The notes: a model not told the origin generated them from the letters alone. Positions 29,089-37,786 are shown, numbered from the stretch's first letter. The stretch: 64,000 nt of DNA from Planomicrobium sp. YIM 101495 (GCF_009707665.1 NZ_WLZW01000001.1:496001-560000), one strand, 5' to 3'. Numbers and translations: made by a program.

Positions 29089-29601
29089 TCATTCGCCTTT
29101 AAGCCGTTTCACTTGGAATGCAGCATATTGTGTAATTTGCCGCAATGTCCGGAATTCCGTCCGAATCGCCACATGCGCAGATTTCTTATAGCGCGGATAT
29201 CGTTTCTTGAACAACGCTTCAATTTCCTCACGCGTCGAACTTTGGACGATCGGGCGGTTCGTGTCCTTATGGATCCTCTTCCAGATTTCCTTGAACGGCG
29301 CATCAAGGAATAAGACTAATCCTGATTGTCTCATCAATTTACAGTTGATCGCGCGGATCGCGACACCGCCACCTGTTGCAATGATGCATTCATCGTCCTG
29401 GAACGTCTTCAGGAATTGGGTCTCCAAATCCCTAAAATACTTTTCACCGTGCTTCTCAAAAATCTCAGGGATCGTCATACCTTCCCTGCGTACGATTTCC
29501 TTATCCATGTCGTAGAACGGCAGCTTCAATAAAAAGCTCAGCCTTCGTCCCACTGCGCTTTTCCCACACCCCATAAAACCAACTAAATATACCTTTTTCA
29601 T
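29089..29601 (-). CDS. aroK: Shikimate kinase
   Basis: Phosphorylates shikimate in aromatic biosynthesis. P-loop GFMGCGKSAVGRRL, DMDKEIVRREG, and ATGGGVAIR before the LID (RIHKDTNRPIV). About 170 aa. ATG at 29601 has a weak GGGTGAT site; an in-frame GTG lies three codons upstream. It starts 18 nt after comGG and may be transcribed with the comG operon. Confidence 0.93.
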   Translation of the reverse strand: MKKVYLVGFMGCGKSAVGRRLSFLLKLPFYDMDKEIVRREGMTIPEIFEKHGEKYFRDLETQFLKTFQDDECIIATGGGVAIRAINCKLMRQSGLVLFLDAPFKEIWKRIHKDTNRPIVQSSTREEIEALFKKRYPRYKKSAHVAIRTEFRTLRQITQYAAFQVKRLKGE

Positions 29602-29619
29602 AGTGATCACCCATGCTGC

Positions 29620-29823
29620 CTACTCTGAATTTTTGTTTTGTTCGATTTCCATTAGTAGTTGTATAGTAGCACGACTATGCAAATTTTCCAAACTATCCAA
29701 CGCACGATAATGAATTGTGTAGAGTGAAAAATAATGGGTGATGATGATCAAGGCCGTTAAAAAGAAGAGGAGAGACAATGGATAAAGCGCCCCCCGGCTA
29801 TTCGACAAATAAGGTAACCGCAT
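29620..29823 (-). CDS. comGG: ComGG-like competence pseudopilin
   Basis: Short protein (about 67 aa from ATG at 29823) with an RGALYPLSLLFFL hydrophobic helix near the N-terminus, as in minor competence pseudopilins. It is the last gene of the comG operon. The 29823 start has AAAAGG at suitable distance; in-frame ATGs at 29832 and 29847 are alternatives. Sequence conservation of this family is poor, so the name rests mainly on position. Confidence 0.7.
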   Translation of the reverse strand: MRLPYLSNSRGALYPLSLLFFLTALIIITHYFSLYTIHYRALDSLENLHSRATIQLLMEIEQNKNSE

Positions 29824-30241
29824 ATTGTTCATCCTTTTCCAGTCCATTCGTAAAAATCACGCGGACGGCTAAATAACCGTCTTGCAATTCGAAGCGGCAC
29901 TCTTTCACTCCTGTCAGCATAATTTCATGTCCTTTCTCGAACCTCTGCTTCCGAATAAGCTGCTCGTATTGTCCGATTGCAAATTCATCTTCACCTCGTA
30001 CCGTCCGGATGCCCGTGCCACGATTGATCACTTCGATCGATTCCACATCGTTCAAATAGCTCCGGAAGTCCGCAGTGAACAATTCCCATTCGAGCTGTTT
30101 TGGGTCGAGCGCTTCTGAAATGGAGCCGGCCACCAGAAAGAACAGGGTGATGAGCGGCAGCAACAGCAAGAGAATCATCAACTCCGTCAAGCTGGACAAA
30201 AACGTGAATCCTTTTTGGGAACACATCAAGGATCTGCACAT
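29798..30241 (-). CDS. comGF: ComGF competence pseudopilin-like protein
   Basis: A 147-aa protein with a prepilin-like leader (SQKG before FTFLSSLTELMILLLLL) and a soluble C-terminal domain with FEKGHEIMLTGVKECRFELQ. A minor component of the transformation pseudopilus. ATG at 30241 is preceded by AAGGGGAGAGG and overlaps the comGE 3' end. The Glu lies at +9 rather than +5 of the mature sequence if cleavage is after the Gly. Confidence 0.8.
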   Translation of the reverse strand: MCRSLMCSQKGFTFLSSLTELMILLLLLPLITLFFLVAGSISEALDPKQLEWELFTADFRSYLNDVESIEVINRGTGIRTVRGEDEFAIGQYEQLIRKQRFEKGHEIMLTGVKECRFELQDGYLAVRVIFTNGLEKDEQYAVTLFVE

Positions 30242-30525
30242 ATGGTTTCCCTCTCCCCTTGATATGTCTCATAGGAAACGCAAAGCACCGGCTCCGCCTT
30301 CCATTCATAGACAACAGTATCCACTCGTCTTGTGCCACTCCGCACACCCCGCTGCTTCATCTCTTTCACCGCTTCGTGCAGAGTTTCGTATGCATCTACC
30401 TGCTCCTGTTTCAGTTCGAGCGACTCGTGCATCTGCTGCATCGCGGGAAGCAGCGTACCAAAAATGGAAAAGGCGATGAACAAGGAGACGACCGTTTCCA
30501 TCCAGGAAATGCCGCGTTCATTCAG
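30226..30525 (-). CDS. comGE: ComGE competence pseudopilin, probable CTG start
   Basis: A minor competence pseudopilin of about 99 aa. The class 3 prepilin motif is clear: NERG followed by ISWMETVVSLFIAFSIF, with Glu at +5. No ATG, GTG or TTG lies in frame between the GGTGGT segment and this motif. The next downstream ATG (30498) would remove the cleavage site. The next upstream ATG (30621) would add a 37-residue leader inside comGD. Initiation at CTG (30525), overlapping the comGD stop, is therefore the best fit. Confidence 0.65.
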   Translation of the reverse strand: MNERGISWMETVVSLFIAFSIFGTLLPAMQQMHESLELKQEQVDAYETLHEAVKEMKQRGVRSGTRRVDTVVYEWKAEPVLCVSYETYQGERETICADP

Positions 30526-31006
30526 AAAGCACCACCCGCCCTTTCCCGAGATGGACAACGAGACTGCGCTTTCCTGTACTCGTGTCGAAATGAATCGTTC
30601 CTGACGCGGAAATACTGCCATTTGATGCGAAGTAAATCGATGTTAAATTGCTCGAAGCCGACAGTTTGACCGATTCCGGAAACGGCCGAATCTCGACTTT
30701 CCCGTGAAAACTGTGGACGATGTCATAACTATTGAGGCTTCCCCGAAAATTAATGCCTGTAGCACTGCCATTGGCATAACTTTCACTTTGCGTGGCATAT
30801 ATATCGTGCATGAGCTTCTCGAAAAATCGCCGCTCTTCTTGTTCTTCCGCATAGCCCTTATAAGCAGGGATGGAAATGGCAACGACTGTCATGACAACCG
30901 CCAGGACCAGCAGCATTTCCAAAAACGTAAAGCCCCCATCCTTCCTTACGGCTCGGAAGAAACGACACCTTGTGCAGAAATCGCGACTGTTTTGCCGTTC
31001 GGACAC
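30518..31006 (-). CDS. comGD: ComGD competence pseudopilin
   Basis: Pseudopilin with the cleavage motif KDGG before FTFLEMLLVLAVVMTVV (Glu at +5). It has the helical spine and a beta-rich C-terminal domain. The only conventional in-frame start is GTG at 31006, giving a 25-residue leader and a 61-nt overlap with comGC. Homologues have a leader of about 10 residues, so the true start may be a rarer codon near 30950. Confidence 0.8.
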   Translation of the reverse strand: MSERQNSRDFCTRCRFFRAVRKDGGFTFLEMLLVLAVVMTVVAISIPAYKGYAEEQEERRFFEKLMHDIYATQSESYANGSATGINFRGSLNSYDIVHSFHGKVEIRPFPESVKLSASSNLTSIYFASNGSISASGTIHFDTSTGKRSLVVHLGKGRVVLSE

Positions 31007-31257
31007 GTCGTCTCACCGTCTTTCAAATAACCTTCCGTTACGAGGTCTTCCATACTCGGAATTTTCCGCTCGTCCATCCGGTATGATTCGACTTGCCCCT
31101 GGACCATTGAGACGAATGCAACGCACCCTTTCTCATCGACCGCAGAAGTCTGCTTCGAAACATTCGGAATGGCAATGGCGATCAGCACAGTAATAATCAG
31201 CATAACGATGAGCATTTCGATCAAGGTAAATCCTTTTTTATTGTTGAGATAACGCAT
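30946..31257 (-). CDS. comGC: ComGC major competence pseudopilin
   Basis: Major subunit of the transformation pseudopilus, about 103 aa. Prepilin motif NNKKG before FTLIEMLIVMLIITVLIAIAI, Glu at +5. Two Cys (KGCVAFV and TTCPNGK) probably form the intramolecular disulfide known for ComGC. ATG at 31257 after TTAGGAGGCG. Confidence 0.92.
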   Translation of the reverse strand: MRYLNNKKGFTLIEMLIVMLIITVLIAIAIPNVSKQTSAVDEKGCVAFVSMVQGQVESYRMDERKIPSMEDLVTEGYLKDGETTCPNGKTVAISAQGVVSSEP

Positions 31258-31268
31258 ATGAACGCCTC

Positions 31269-32312
31269 CTAAATTGTATGGACCAGATTGTACATCGGCA
31301 GCAAAATCGCTAAATAAGCCCCGATGATGCACATGGCAATGATCAGGAAAAAGGTTGGTTGAATCACTTTCATGAGCGCTTGCACTCGTTGTTCGATCCG
31401 TTCCATCAACAGCTCACTGTACAAAACCAGCTCTTTACCGAGGTACCCGGCCGCTTCCCCTTGCTGGGCGAAAGAGGCCATGTCTCCCTCGAAGAAATCG
31501 TGTCGGCTGATGGCAGTGGACAGCGGCAGGCCCATCACGACTTCATTGCGTATGTGACCTGCCATATATTGGATCGTCAAGTTATAGCGCTGCTTCTGCA
31601 AAAGTTCGAGCGACTCCTGTAATGACACGCCGCTATGGAGAAGCGTTCCGAGTTCACGCGCAAAGGACTGCGACCAATAGAGACGGACGAATCCTTTTGT
31701 GATGGGAACGGAAAGCTGCCAACTGATTTGCACATCCGGAGGACGCGTCGCAAGGAGCTTCCGGTACAAAACGACAAGCACAGCAAATAAAACGAAGAAC
31801 CCGATGAACAAATCCGGCAAACTCAATAGGTAAGCAGGCACTGCATTCGATTCTTCCCCTCTTTGCATGGAACTCATCAACTCCGTCAAATTCGGAACAT
31901 AGCTTGTCCGGAAAAACAGGAACAACGCGGCAGTCAGCAAGAGCAAAGACACCGGATATAAAAGAATGTTCTTCAGTTTCTTCCGAATCTGTTCGGATCG
32001 AGAAAAGCTGTAGGCGATGGCTGTGATCGATTCACCAAGCCTGCCGTGGTAATCCGCAATCTCGATCGGGAACAGCACTTGCTCTTTGAAGCCAAGGAAG
32101 CGGAGGATTTCAGCCGCACTCCCCCCTCCCCTCAAGATGGCCGTCACGCCTTCAATCGCCTCACTCGGCTGCTTCGTATGCATCGGTAACAACAGTGTCA
32201 AAGCAGTCGGCAGTAAATAACCCTCGTTCATCAATACCGACAAACGCTTCAAGAAGCTTTGACGGTTAGACAAGGTAATCTTTAGCGGATGTTTCCGCGG
32301 GCTCAATTGCAC
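31269..32312 (-). CDS. comGB: ComGB competence pilus membrane platform protein
   Basis: Type II secretion F-family protein of about 347 aa. Two GspF-type repeats and three main membrane spans (near 120-140, 165-190 and 315-340) are seen. It forms the inner-membrane platform for pseudopilus assembly. The GTG at 32312 overlaps comGA by 47 nt. A TTG at 32273 overlapping the comGA stop is an alternative start (LSNRQSFLKRL). Confidence 0.88.
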   Translation of the reverse strand: MQLSPRKHPLKITLSNRQSFLKRLSVLMNEGYLLPTALTLLLPMHTKQPSEAIEGVTAILRGGGSAAEILRFLGFKEQVLFPIEIADYHGRLGESITAIAYSFSRSEQIRKKLKNILLYPVSLLLLTAALFLFFRTSYVPNLTELMSSMQRGEESNAVPAYLLSLPDLFIGFFVLFAVLVVLYRKLLATRPPDVQISWQLSVPITKGFVRLYWSQSFARELGTLLHSGVSLQESLELLQKQRYNLTIQYMAGHIRNEVVMGLPLSTAISRHDFFEGDMASFAQQGEAAGYLGKELVLYSELLMERIEQRVQALMKVIQPTFFLIIAMCIIGAYLAILLPMYNLVHTI

Positions 32313-33309
32313 CGATCTTCACCCCTTCCCTGTACTGACCAGCAAAGGATAAAGATTCAGGCAATGCGTATGGGACTTGGCGCTTCGCAGACAGGAGTGC
32401 TTCCTCCAATCGCTCACCGTGCAAGATTTCGTACAATGCTTTATGGACAGCCTTGTCTTCCCCGATTTCTGGATAAACGGGAACGATGCGCTGTGCCGCG
32501 ACTGCGATGAGTGTCTGGGTCATCTCCTCGTGTGACACACCGAGGTCGTGCAGCCGGTAGAGCGAGCCGACGGAATGTCTCGCATGGATCGTCGAAAAGA
32601 CGAGGTGTCCAGTGAGCGCCGCCCGTACAGCAATCTGTGCGGTATCGGTGTCCCGGATCTCCCCGATCATGATGATGTCCGGATCATGCCGAAGGATCGC
32701 CTTTAATCCGGTGGCATAGCTGAGGCCGGCGCGTTCGTTCACTTGGATCTGTAAAATGGCATCGTTCTTCCGTTCGACGGGATCCTCGAGTGTGATGATG
32801 TTCCGGTTAAGCCGTTCGTTGCAATGCTTAAGCAGCGAATACAGTGTCGTGGACTTCCCGCAGCCGGTCGGACCGGTCAATAAAATAAGCCCCTGCCTGG
32901 ATTCAGCGAGCTTCTCAAGCAGACGTGCAGAATCGCGAAAAGCAGCCAGTTCATGGATTGAACGGGCGGTGGATTCCGGCATGACGCGGATGACAATGCT
33001 CTCCCTCGCCAAGACGGATGGCAGCGTGGAGATGCGAAAATAATACTGATGGACTTCAATCGGAAATTGGAATGAGCCTGTCTGGGGTTTTCTTTTCTCG
33101 CTCATATCCAGTAAGGAAAGATATTTGAAATAGGCGATCATGCGATCACCGAGTTCAAAGGGGATTTGCGCCACTTGCCGCAAGCTCTGGAAACTGCGGA
33201 AAGAGACGGTGTAAGTTGTTTTGTCGGGTTTGATATGGATGTCGGTTGTTGCGGAGTCCACTGCGTCTTTCAGCAGTTTACTACAGCGGCGTTCGATAAG
33301 TTCCTGCAT
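32266..33309 (-). CDS. comGA: ComGA competence traffic ATPase
   Basis: Type II/IV secretion ATPase powering pseudopilus assembly, 347 aa. Walker A GPTGCGKSTT, Asp box ITLEDPVE, Walker B ILRHDPDIIMIGEIRD and His box LTGHLVFSTIHA are all present. ATG at 33309 follows AGGAGGTGGCT; a GTG two codons earlier sits on the ribosome site. First gene of comGA-comGG. A -10-like TATAAT lies upstream, but no convincing ComK box pair was seen. Confidence 0.93.
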   Translation of the reverse strand: MQELIERRCSKLLKDAVDSATTDIHIKPDKTTYTVSFRSFQSLRQVAQIPFELGDRMIAYFKYLSLLDMSEKRKPQTGSFQFPIEVHQYYFRISTLPSVLARESIVIRVMPESTARSIHELAAFRDSARLLEKLAESRQGLILLTGPTGCGKSTTLYSLLKHCNERLNRNIITLEDPVERKNDAILQIQVNERAGLSYATGLKAILRHDPDIIMIGEIRDTDTAQIAVRAALTGHLVFSTIHARHSVGSLYRLHDLGVSHEEMTQTLIAVAAQRIVPVYPEIGEDKAVHKALYEILHGERLEEALLSAKRQVPYALPESLSFAGQYREGVKIGAIEPAETSAKDYLV

Positions 33310-33416
33310 AGCCACCTCCTGGAAATAGTATCGTGAACGGGGACCGCTTCCCGCTCCACTCCATTATAACTCAGAATTTTCAGAATGGAAGAGAGAAGAA
33401 ATAATTTTTCGTCTTC

Positions 33417-33442
33417 TTCACTTTGTCACAAAGTAAAGTGAA
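33417..33442. promoter_or_regulatory. Nested palindrome between comGA and yqgY
   Basis: TTCACTTT-N10-AAAGTGAA encloses ACTTTG-TCA-CAAAGT. It lies between the divergent comGA and yqgY promoters, close to the yqgY -35 at 33450. Probably an operator; the regulator is unknown. Confidence 0.5.
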
Positions 33443-33449
33443 CTAGCTG

Positions 33450-33479
33450 TTTACACATTCAAGCTTCATCCTATATAAT
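33450..33479 (+). promoter_or_regulatory. Sigma-A promoter for yqgY
   Basis: TTTACA (33450-33455) and TATAAT (33474-33479), 18-bp spacer, 41 bp before the ATG. Confidence 0.75.
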
Positions 33480-33519
33480 GAATAAGAGATTACTGTGTAT
33501 TGGCAAAGGAGGGTTACCC

Positions 33520-33762
33520 ATGGATAAAATGTTTAAGTTAATGGGATGGTGGACCGGGATTTTCGCAATTCTCTTCTATGTAGGAGACATGACAGCAGTA
33601 GCATTAATTATGGTTGCTAACACTGGTTTCTTTATTCTTCTTGGATTCTTGAATATTTCTGAACGCATGTACATGTACGTCTTCGGAGCCTACTTGACAA
33701 TTTTCTTTGTCGGATTTACGTATTATACGACGTTCATCCACTTACCAGGCGGCATGCACTAA
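33520..33762 (+). CDS. yqgY: DUF2626 family small membrane protein (YqgY-like)
   Basis: An 80-aa protein with two or three hydrophobic helices and a WWTGIFAILFYVGDMTAVAL segment, similar to the DUF2626 family found beside comG in Bacillus. ATG at 33520 behind AAAGGAGGG; the upstream in-frame ATG lacks a ribosome site. Function unknown. Confidence 0.8.
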   Translation: MDKMFKLMGWWTGIFAILFYVGDMTAVALIMVANTGFFILLGFLNISERMYMYVFGAYLTIFFVGFTYYTTFIHLPGGMH

Positions 33763-33774
33763 TCGCATGACACA

Positions 33775-33805
33775 AAAAAACGGCTTCCCTCGGGAAGCCG
33801 TTTTT
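33775..33805. terminator. Bidirectional terminator between yqgY and yqgX
   Basis: Stem AAAAACGGCTTCC/GGAAGCCGTTTTT with a 4-nt loop and T-runs on both strands. Confidence 0.93.
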
Positions 33806-33814
33806 GCATTCACT

Positions 33815-34447
33815 TCACTTAAGGAACGGATTCGCCGCCGCTTCCCGTTCAGGTGTCGTATCGAGGCCGTGTCCCGGGAACAGGAATGTCCCATCCGGCA
33901 GCGTCAATAAAGATTCGCGGATCGACTTCAGTAAGCGATCCGTATTCCCTCCGACAAGATCGGTCCTGCCGATGCTTCCCTGGAACAACGTATCGCCGAC
34001 GATGGCGAAATGGTCATCACGGAAAACAAATGACACACTACCAGGTGAATGGCCCGGCGTATGGTAAAGCTCCATCGAGAAGTCCCCGATCGTCAATACT
34101 TTTTCATTCGACAGTAAAACATCCGCATCCTTCAAACAGTAATCCGGTAACGCCGGATATTTTCCTGATCCGTTCAAGTTCGCATTGCTGAGCCATTCTT
34201 TCTCTTGTTCATGCAAGTAGACAGGGACACTATATGCGTCACGCAACTCATCCACCGCTCCGATGTGATCGAAATGCGCATGTGTCAGCAGGATTGCCAC
34301 AGGCTTCAAGTTTTTCTGTTTCAAGAGCTTTTTGATGCGCTCGCTCTCCTCACCTGGATCAAAGATCAAACACTCTTTGTTTTGATTGGAAACGATATAG
34401 CAATTCGTTTGTACCGGTCCAAGTTCCAGCCGATCGATTTTCAGCAT
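33815..34447 (-). CDS. yqgX: Metallo-beta-lactamase-fold hydrolase (YqgX, glyoxalase II-like)
   Basis: About 210 aa. Zinc ligands are in THAHFDHIG, HTPGHSPGSV, GDTLF and the C-terminal FPGHG. Related to hydroxyacylglutathione hydrolase-type thioesterases. ATG at 34447 behind GAGGTGAGG; a GTG three codons earlier overlaps that site. Substrate not determinable from sequence. Confidence 0.85.
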   Translation of the reverse strand: MLKIDRLELGPVQTNCYIVSNQNKECLIFDPGEESERIKKLLKQKNLKPVAILLTHAHFDHIGAVDELRDAYSVPVYLHEQEKEWLSNANLNGSGKYPALPDYCLKDADVLLSNEKVLTIGDFSMELYHTPGHSPGSVSFVFRDDHFAIVGDTLFQGSIGRTDLVGGNTDRLLKSIRESLLTLPDGTFLFPGHGLDTTPEREAAANPFLK

Positions 34448-34635
34448 TATCCTCACCTCTCCGCTATTATATCATGACTCCGGAAGCATCAAGCATCTGA
34501 TCCTTTTGCCATTCGCACAGTGTCACTCGTTTGCCATGAAGTGAAAATATTAACGCTCGACAAATTAGTTAAGATTCATTACAATTAAAGAGAACGAAAC
34601 GGCACTGGCTGTTATTGTTGAAGGGAGTGTCAACC

Positions 34636-34815
34636 ATGAGCTGGATTTTAATGGTCATCTTTGGTCTGGTTGCGGTTTTCGCTGCAATCGGCACTGTACA
34701 AACATTAAAGCAAAAAGATTTGCTCGGATTAGTTTTCAACTTCGGGACATTGGTCGTATTCGGCGGTTTTACTGTCGCAACATTGATCACACAAGGTTAC
34801 CCGCCTGGACTATAA
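34636..34815 (+). CDS. yqgW: DUF2759 family small membrane protein (YqgW-like)
   Basis: A 59-aa protein with two hydrophobic helices and the tail TQGYPPGL. It resembles the DUF2759 family at the same place in Bacillus. ATG at 34636 after GAAGGGAG. Function unknown. Confidence 0.75.
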   Translation: MSWILMVIFGLVAVFAAIGTVQTLKQKDLLGLVFNFGTLVVFGGFTVATLITQGYPPGL

Positions 34816-34821
34816 TGAGCC

Positions 34822-34855
34822 AAAAAAGAGCTGTCCCAAAATGGGCGGCTCTTTT
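34822..34855 (+). terminator. Terminator after yqgW
   Basis: Stem AAAGAGCTGTCCC/GGGCGGCTCTTT with T-run. Confidence 0.88.
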
Positions 34856-34867
34856 TCCTTCTAAACG

Positions 34868-34903
34868 CAAAAGCTGCCTTCCATTATGGAAAGGCAGCTT
34901 TCT
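34868..34903. terminator. Terminator after the LtaS-type gene
   Basis: Stem AAAGCTGCCTT/AAGGCAGCTTT with A/T runs on both sides; it touches the stop codon of the minus-strand gene. Confidence 0.85.
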
Positions 34904-36790
34904 TTATTGACCGGAGTTCATTTCTGTCGCGTCGGTTTCGTAAAATCGTAACAGGTCTCCGTTAATGATCGTCTCGGAATAATCCAGCTCTGTGTATGCC
35001 TGCTCGATGAACGGTTCACAGAGAGCGAATTCCACTTCCTCACCGGTCTCGAAGTCATGACACACATTGTCCGTAAAGACGTACTCATCTGTCACGAATC
35101 GGCCGTCTCGGAAAATGACGAATTCCTCGTGTTCGTCTGAGAACAAGTCCCCACCGAACTGTAGATCTTCCGAAGACTCGATTCCAAGTAAATGGAGGAT
35201 GGTCGGGCGGATATCGATCTGTCCACCGATTTCTTCTTCCACATAGCCTTTATCCGATCCCGGAATATGGACGAAGAATGGAACGCGCTGCAGTTGTGCC
35301 GAAGTGAATGGTGTCACTTCTTCACCCAAGTACTGACTCATCGCAGCATTGTGATTTTCGGAGATTCCGTAATGGTCGCCGTACATGACGATGACGGAGT
35401 TCTCATATAGGCCTTGCTCCTTCAATTCCTCGAACAGCACACGGACCGATTCATCCAAATAACGTGCCGTCTGGAAATAACGGTTCAATGTACCTGAGTT
35501 GGAATCGTAAGGATCAATGAACATGTCCTCTTCATCCAAGTAGAACGGGTGGTGGTTCGTCAACGTAATCAACCGTGAATAATACGGCTCCGGCATTTCT
35601 GCCATGTGATCGACCGTCTGCTCGAAGAACGGGATATCCTTCAAGCCCCAGTTGACTGCCTGTCCTTCCTCTACCGTAAAGCTCTCCAAGTCCTGGAACT
35701 CCTGGATCCCGAGCGACTCATACATCATGTCGCGATTCCAGAAGCTCTTCGTGTTGGCATGCTGGACGTTCGTATGATAGCCGTTCTCGCCCAGCTTCTC
35801 AGCCATCGAATTGAACGTGTTGCCGCTATGCGTGAAGAATACAGCACCGCCGCTCAGTGGATATAACGAGTTCTCGAACAGGAACTCGGAATCCGATGTT
35901 TTCCCAAGTCCTGTTTGGTGATAGAAGTTTGGGAAATAGACGGTATCTTTGTCTTTTGTCAGCTCATTCAGGAATGGGGTAATCGTCTGGCCATTCATTT
36001 CGTTGTTCAAAACGAACGTCTGGAGCGACTCAAGCGTCACGACGATCAAGTTGCGCCCTTCAGCTGCACCGAACATCTCAGGAGATGGCTCAGCGTAGTT
36101 GGCACGAACATAGTTGCCGATCTCGACAAGCTCTGAACCATCCGCTAATGCTCGCTGCGCTTGGGATCTGGACTGGATGTAGACGTCATACAGATGATAG
36201 TTGTACATCCCTAGGTTCTTGACAAGCATTTCTCGGTCAAAGCTGCGCGTCAATAGTTGCGGGCGTTCCATCTCCGCGAGTCCGAGATTCAGGAACAATA
36301 CCGCTGCCGATAGGACAAAATATGCTTTTCGATGTTGCAATGCAGTTTTTACTGCTGTATTTTTTAATGGAATAAATTTTATCGCAAGCAAGATCAACGC
36401 GAAGTCGACGAAATAAAAGACGTCACTCCAGTAGATGCTCGCCAGTGCACTCGATCCGACATCCCCGAAGTTCTCTTTTTGGAACAATACCGGCAATGTG
36501 ATGAAATCACTGAAGAAGCGATAAAACACGACGTTCGAATAGAGCACGATTGAAGCAACCAGCGACACCGCCACAATGTACCGGTTTTTCGCCTTCTCGC
36601 TCTTGAAGAACAATGCAATGCCAAAAACAAACAGAAGCAATGCCAACGGGTTCAAAAACAGGATGAACTCTTGCATCACATTCTCGATTTTGATGGAAAA
36701 GCTCGTCTTATAGGTGATATATGTCTTGAACCAAGTCGCTATGATGGCGATTGCCAGGATAGAATGTTTAGGCCATTCTTTTTTCATCAT
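34904..36790 (-). CDS. Lipoteichoic acid synthase-family phosphoglycerol transferase
   Basis: A 628-aa LtaS-type protein. Five N-terminal transmembrane helices (residues 1-175) are followed by an extracellular sulfatase-fold domain. The catalytic Thr298 is in GLGKTSDSEF, with VVTLESLQ, FWNRD and the metal-binding MYGDHYG motif. It polymerises or primes glycerol-phosphate chains of lipoteichoic acid from phosphatidylglycerol. It corresponds in position to B. subtilis YqgS. Whether it is the main LTA polymerase or a primase paralogue cannot be told here. Confidence 0.9.
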   Translation of the reverse strand: MMKKEWPKHSILAIAIIATWFKTYITYKTSFSIKIENVMQEFILFLNPLALLLFVFGIALFFKSEKAKNRYIVAVSLVASIVLYSNVVFYRFFSDFITLPVLFQKENFGDVGSSALASIYWSDVFYFVDFALILLAIKFIPLKNTAVKTALQHRKAYFVLSAAVLFLNLGLAEMERPQLLTRSFDREMLVKNLGMYNYHLYDVYIQSRSQAQRALADGSELVEIGNYVRANYAEPSPEMFGAAEGRNLIVVTLESLQTFVLNNEMNGQTITPFLNELTKDKDTVYFPNFYHQTGLGKTSDSEFLFENSLYPLSGGAVFFTHSGNTFNSMAEKLGENGYHTNVQHANTKSFWNRDMMYESLGIQEFQDLESFTVEEGQAVNWGLKDIPFFEQTVDHMAEMPEPYYSRLITLTNHHPFYLDEEDMFIDPYDSNSGTLNRYFQTARYLDESVRVLFEELKEQGLYENSVIVMYGDHYGISENHNAAMSQYLGEEVTPFTSAQLQRVPFFVHIPGSDKGYVEEEIGGQIDIRPTILHLLGIESSEDLQFGGDLFSDEHEEFVIFRDGRFVTDEYVFTDNVCHDFETGEEVEFALCEPFIEQAYTELDYSETIINGDLLRFYETDATEMNSGQ

Positions 36791-36940
36791 CCTGTCATCC
36801 TCCTAATTCCGAAATCTTTTACATAGATTTTACCATATATGAATACTGACTATATAAACAGTATGTATACTTGTCTATGTCTCAACATCCACTTTACCCT
36901 TATTTAAGACGTTTGAAACCTCGGGAAGTTTCACTTTTCT

Positions 36941-37132
36941 TCATTTTTTTCGGTTGCGCTCTTGCAGAAGGACCATCCGTGCCGATGCGTATTCCTTCGG
37001 TGTGATGAACTGCATGGCGTACAATTCCTTCAGCTCATCCTCCATCAAGTCCAGATCATGCTGAAAATCCCCGGTATAGATGAATGTCCCGTACTTCTTC
37101 AGCAGTTGCATGATATCGTACAGGGTATTCAT
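36941..37132 (-). CDS. yqgQ: YqgQ family protein (DUF910)
   Basis: A 63-aa helical protein with the family sequence LLKKYGTFIYTGDFQHDLDL and LMEDELKELY. The ATG overlaps the stop of the cyclo-ligase gene by 4 nt. In Bacillus it neighbours gluP and glcK, neither of which is present here. Possibly nucleic-acid binding; function not established. Confidence 0.88.
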   Translation of the reverse strand: MNTLYDIMQLLKKYGTFIYTGDFQHDLDLMEDELKELYAMQFITPKEYASARMVLLQERNRKK

Positions 37133-37701
37133 TCCGTCACCAACGTATCGATGAATTTCGTTTCCGTATAGATGCCGCCGACCGGCAGATCATGCGCTTC
37201 GACCGGAACGTCCGTGCGCAGCTGCAGATCGAATGCAAGCGATCTTGTAATACCTTGATAATTTACGAGGAAGCGGTCATAGTAACCGCCGCCGAAACCC
37301 ACCCGGTAGCCCTTTTCAGAAAAAATTACACCAGGGACGAGCAGGAAATCGATCGATGCAGAAGAAACAGACTCCGTCACCGATTCGATCGGCTCGCGTA
37401 ATTCCATATAGACGACTTCCAATTGCTCGAAGTCGTTGATCAAGCGGAAATCCATCTGCCGTGTTTTCGCTTTACACTTGGGTACCGCCACTTTCTTCCC
37501 TTCACGCCAAGCGCGCTCGATCAATTCAAGCGTGTCGACTTCCGGAAAGGCTGAGACCGTGATACCGATCGTTTCTGCCTGCTGAAATAGCGGGTCTGCG
37601 AAAAGACGGTCATGGATCGCCCGCGAATGCTGTTCATATTGTAGTCGCTCCATCTGTTTCAATTGGCCGATCATCGTTTTTCTCATTTCTTTTTTTTCCA
37701 T
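37129..37701 (-). CDS. yqgN: 5-formyltetrahydrofolate cyclo-ligase
   Basis: Converts 5-formyl-THF to 5,10-methenyl-THF with ATP, 190 aa. Conserved MEKKEMRKTM N-terminus, VPKCKAKTRQMDFR, the LLVPGVIFSEKGYRVGFGGG segment with YYDRFL, and AFDLQLRTDVPVEAHDLPV are present. ATG start. It lies downstream of rpmG, separated by a terminator. Confidence 0.93.
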   Translation of the reverse strand: MEKKEMRKTMIGQLKQMERLQYEQHSRAIHDRLFADPLFQQAETIGITVSAFPEVDTLELIERAWREGKKVAVPKCKAKTRQMDFRLINDFEQLEVVYMELREPIESVTESVSSASIDFLLVPGVIFSEKGYRVGFGGGYYDRFLVNYQGITRSLAFDLQLRTDVPVEAHDLPVGGIYTETKFIDTLVTE

Positions 37702-37747
37702 GATATCCGCTCCTTTGCCACCAAAAGCTGATGCAGTCCATAATGAA

Positions 37748-37776
37748 AAAAAGCCAAAACCTTTTCAGGTTTTGGC
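37748..37776 (-). terminator. Terminator after rpmG
   Basis: Stem GCCAAAACC/GGTTTTGGC followed by TTTTTTT on the minus strand. Confidence 0.9.
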
Positions 37777-37786
37777 ACGCCGCTCA

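Noticed and set aside
36843-36864. ATACTG-N10-CAGTAT inverted repeat upstream of the LtaS-type gene
   Set aside because: Short arms in AT-rich DNA with no clear promoter alignment; too weak to call an operator.
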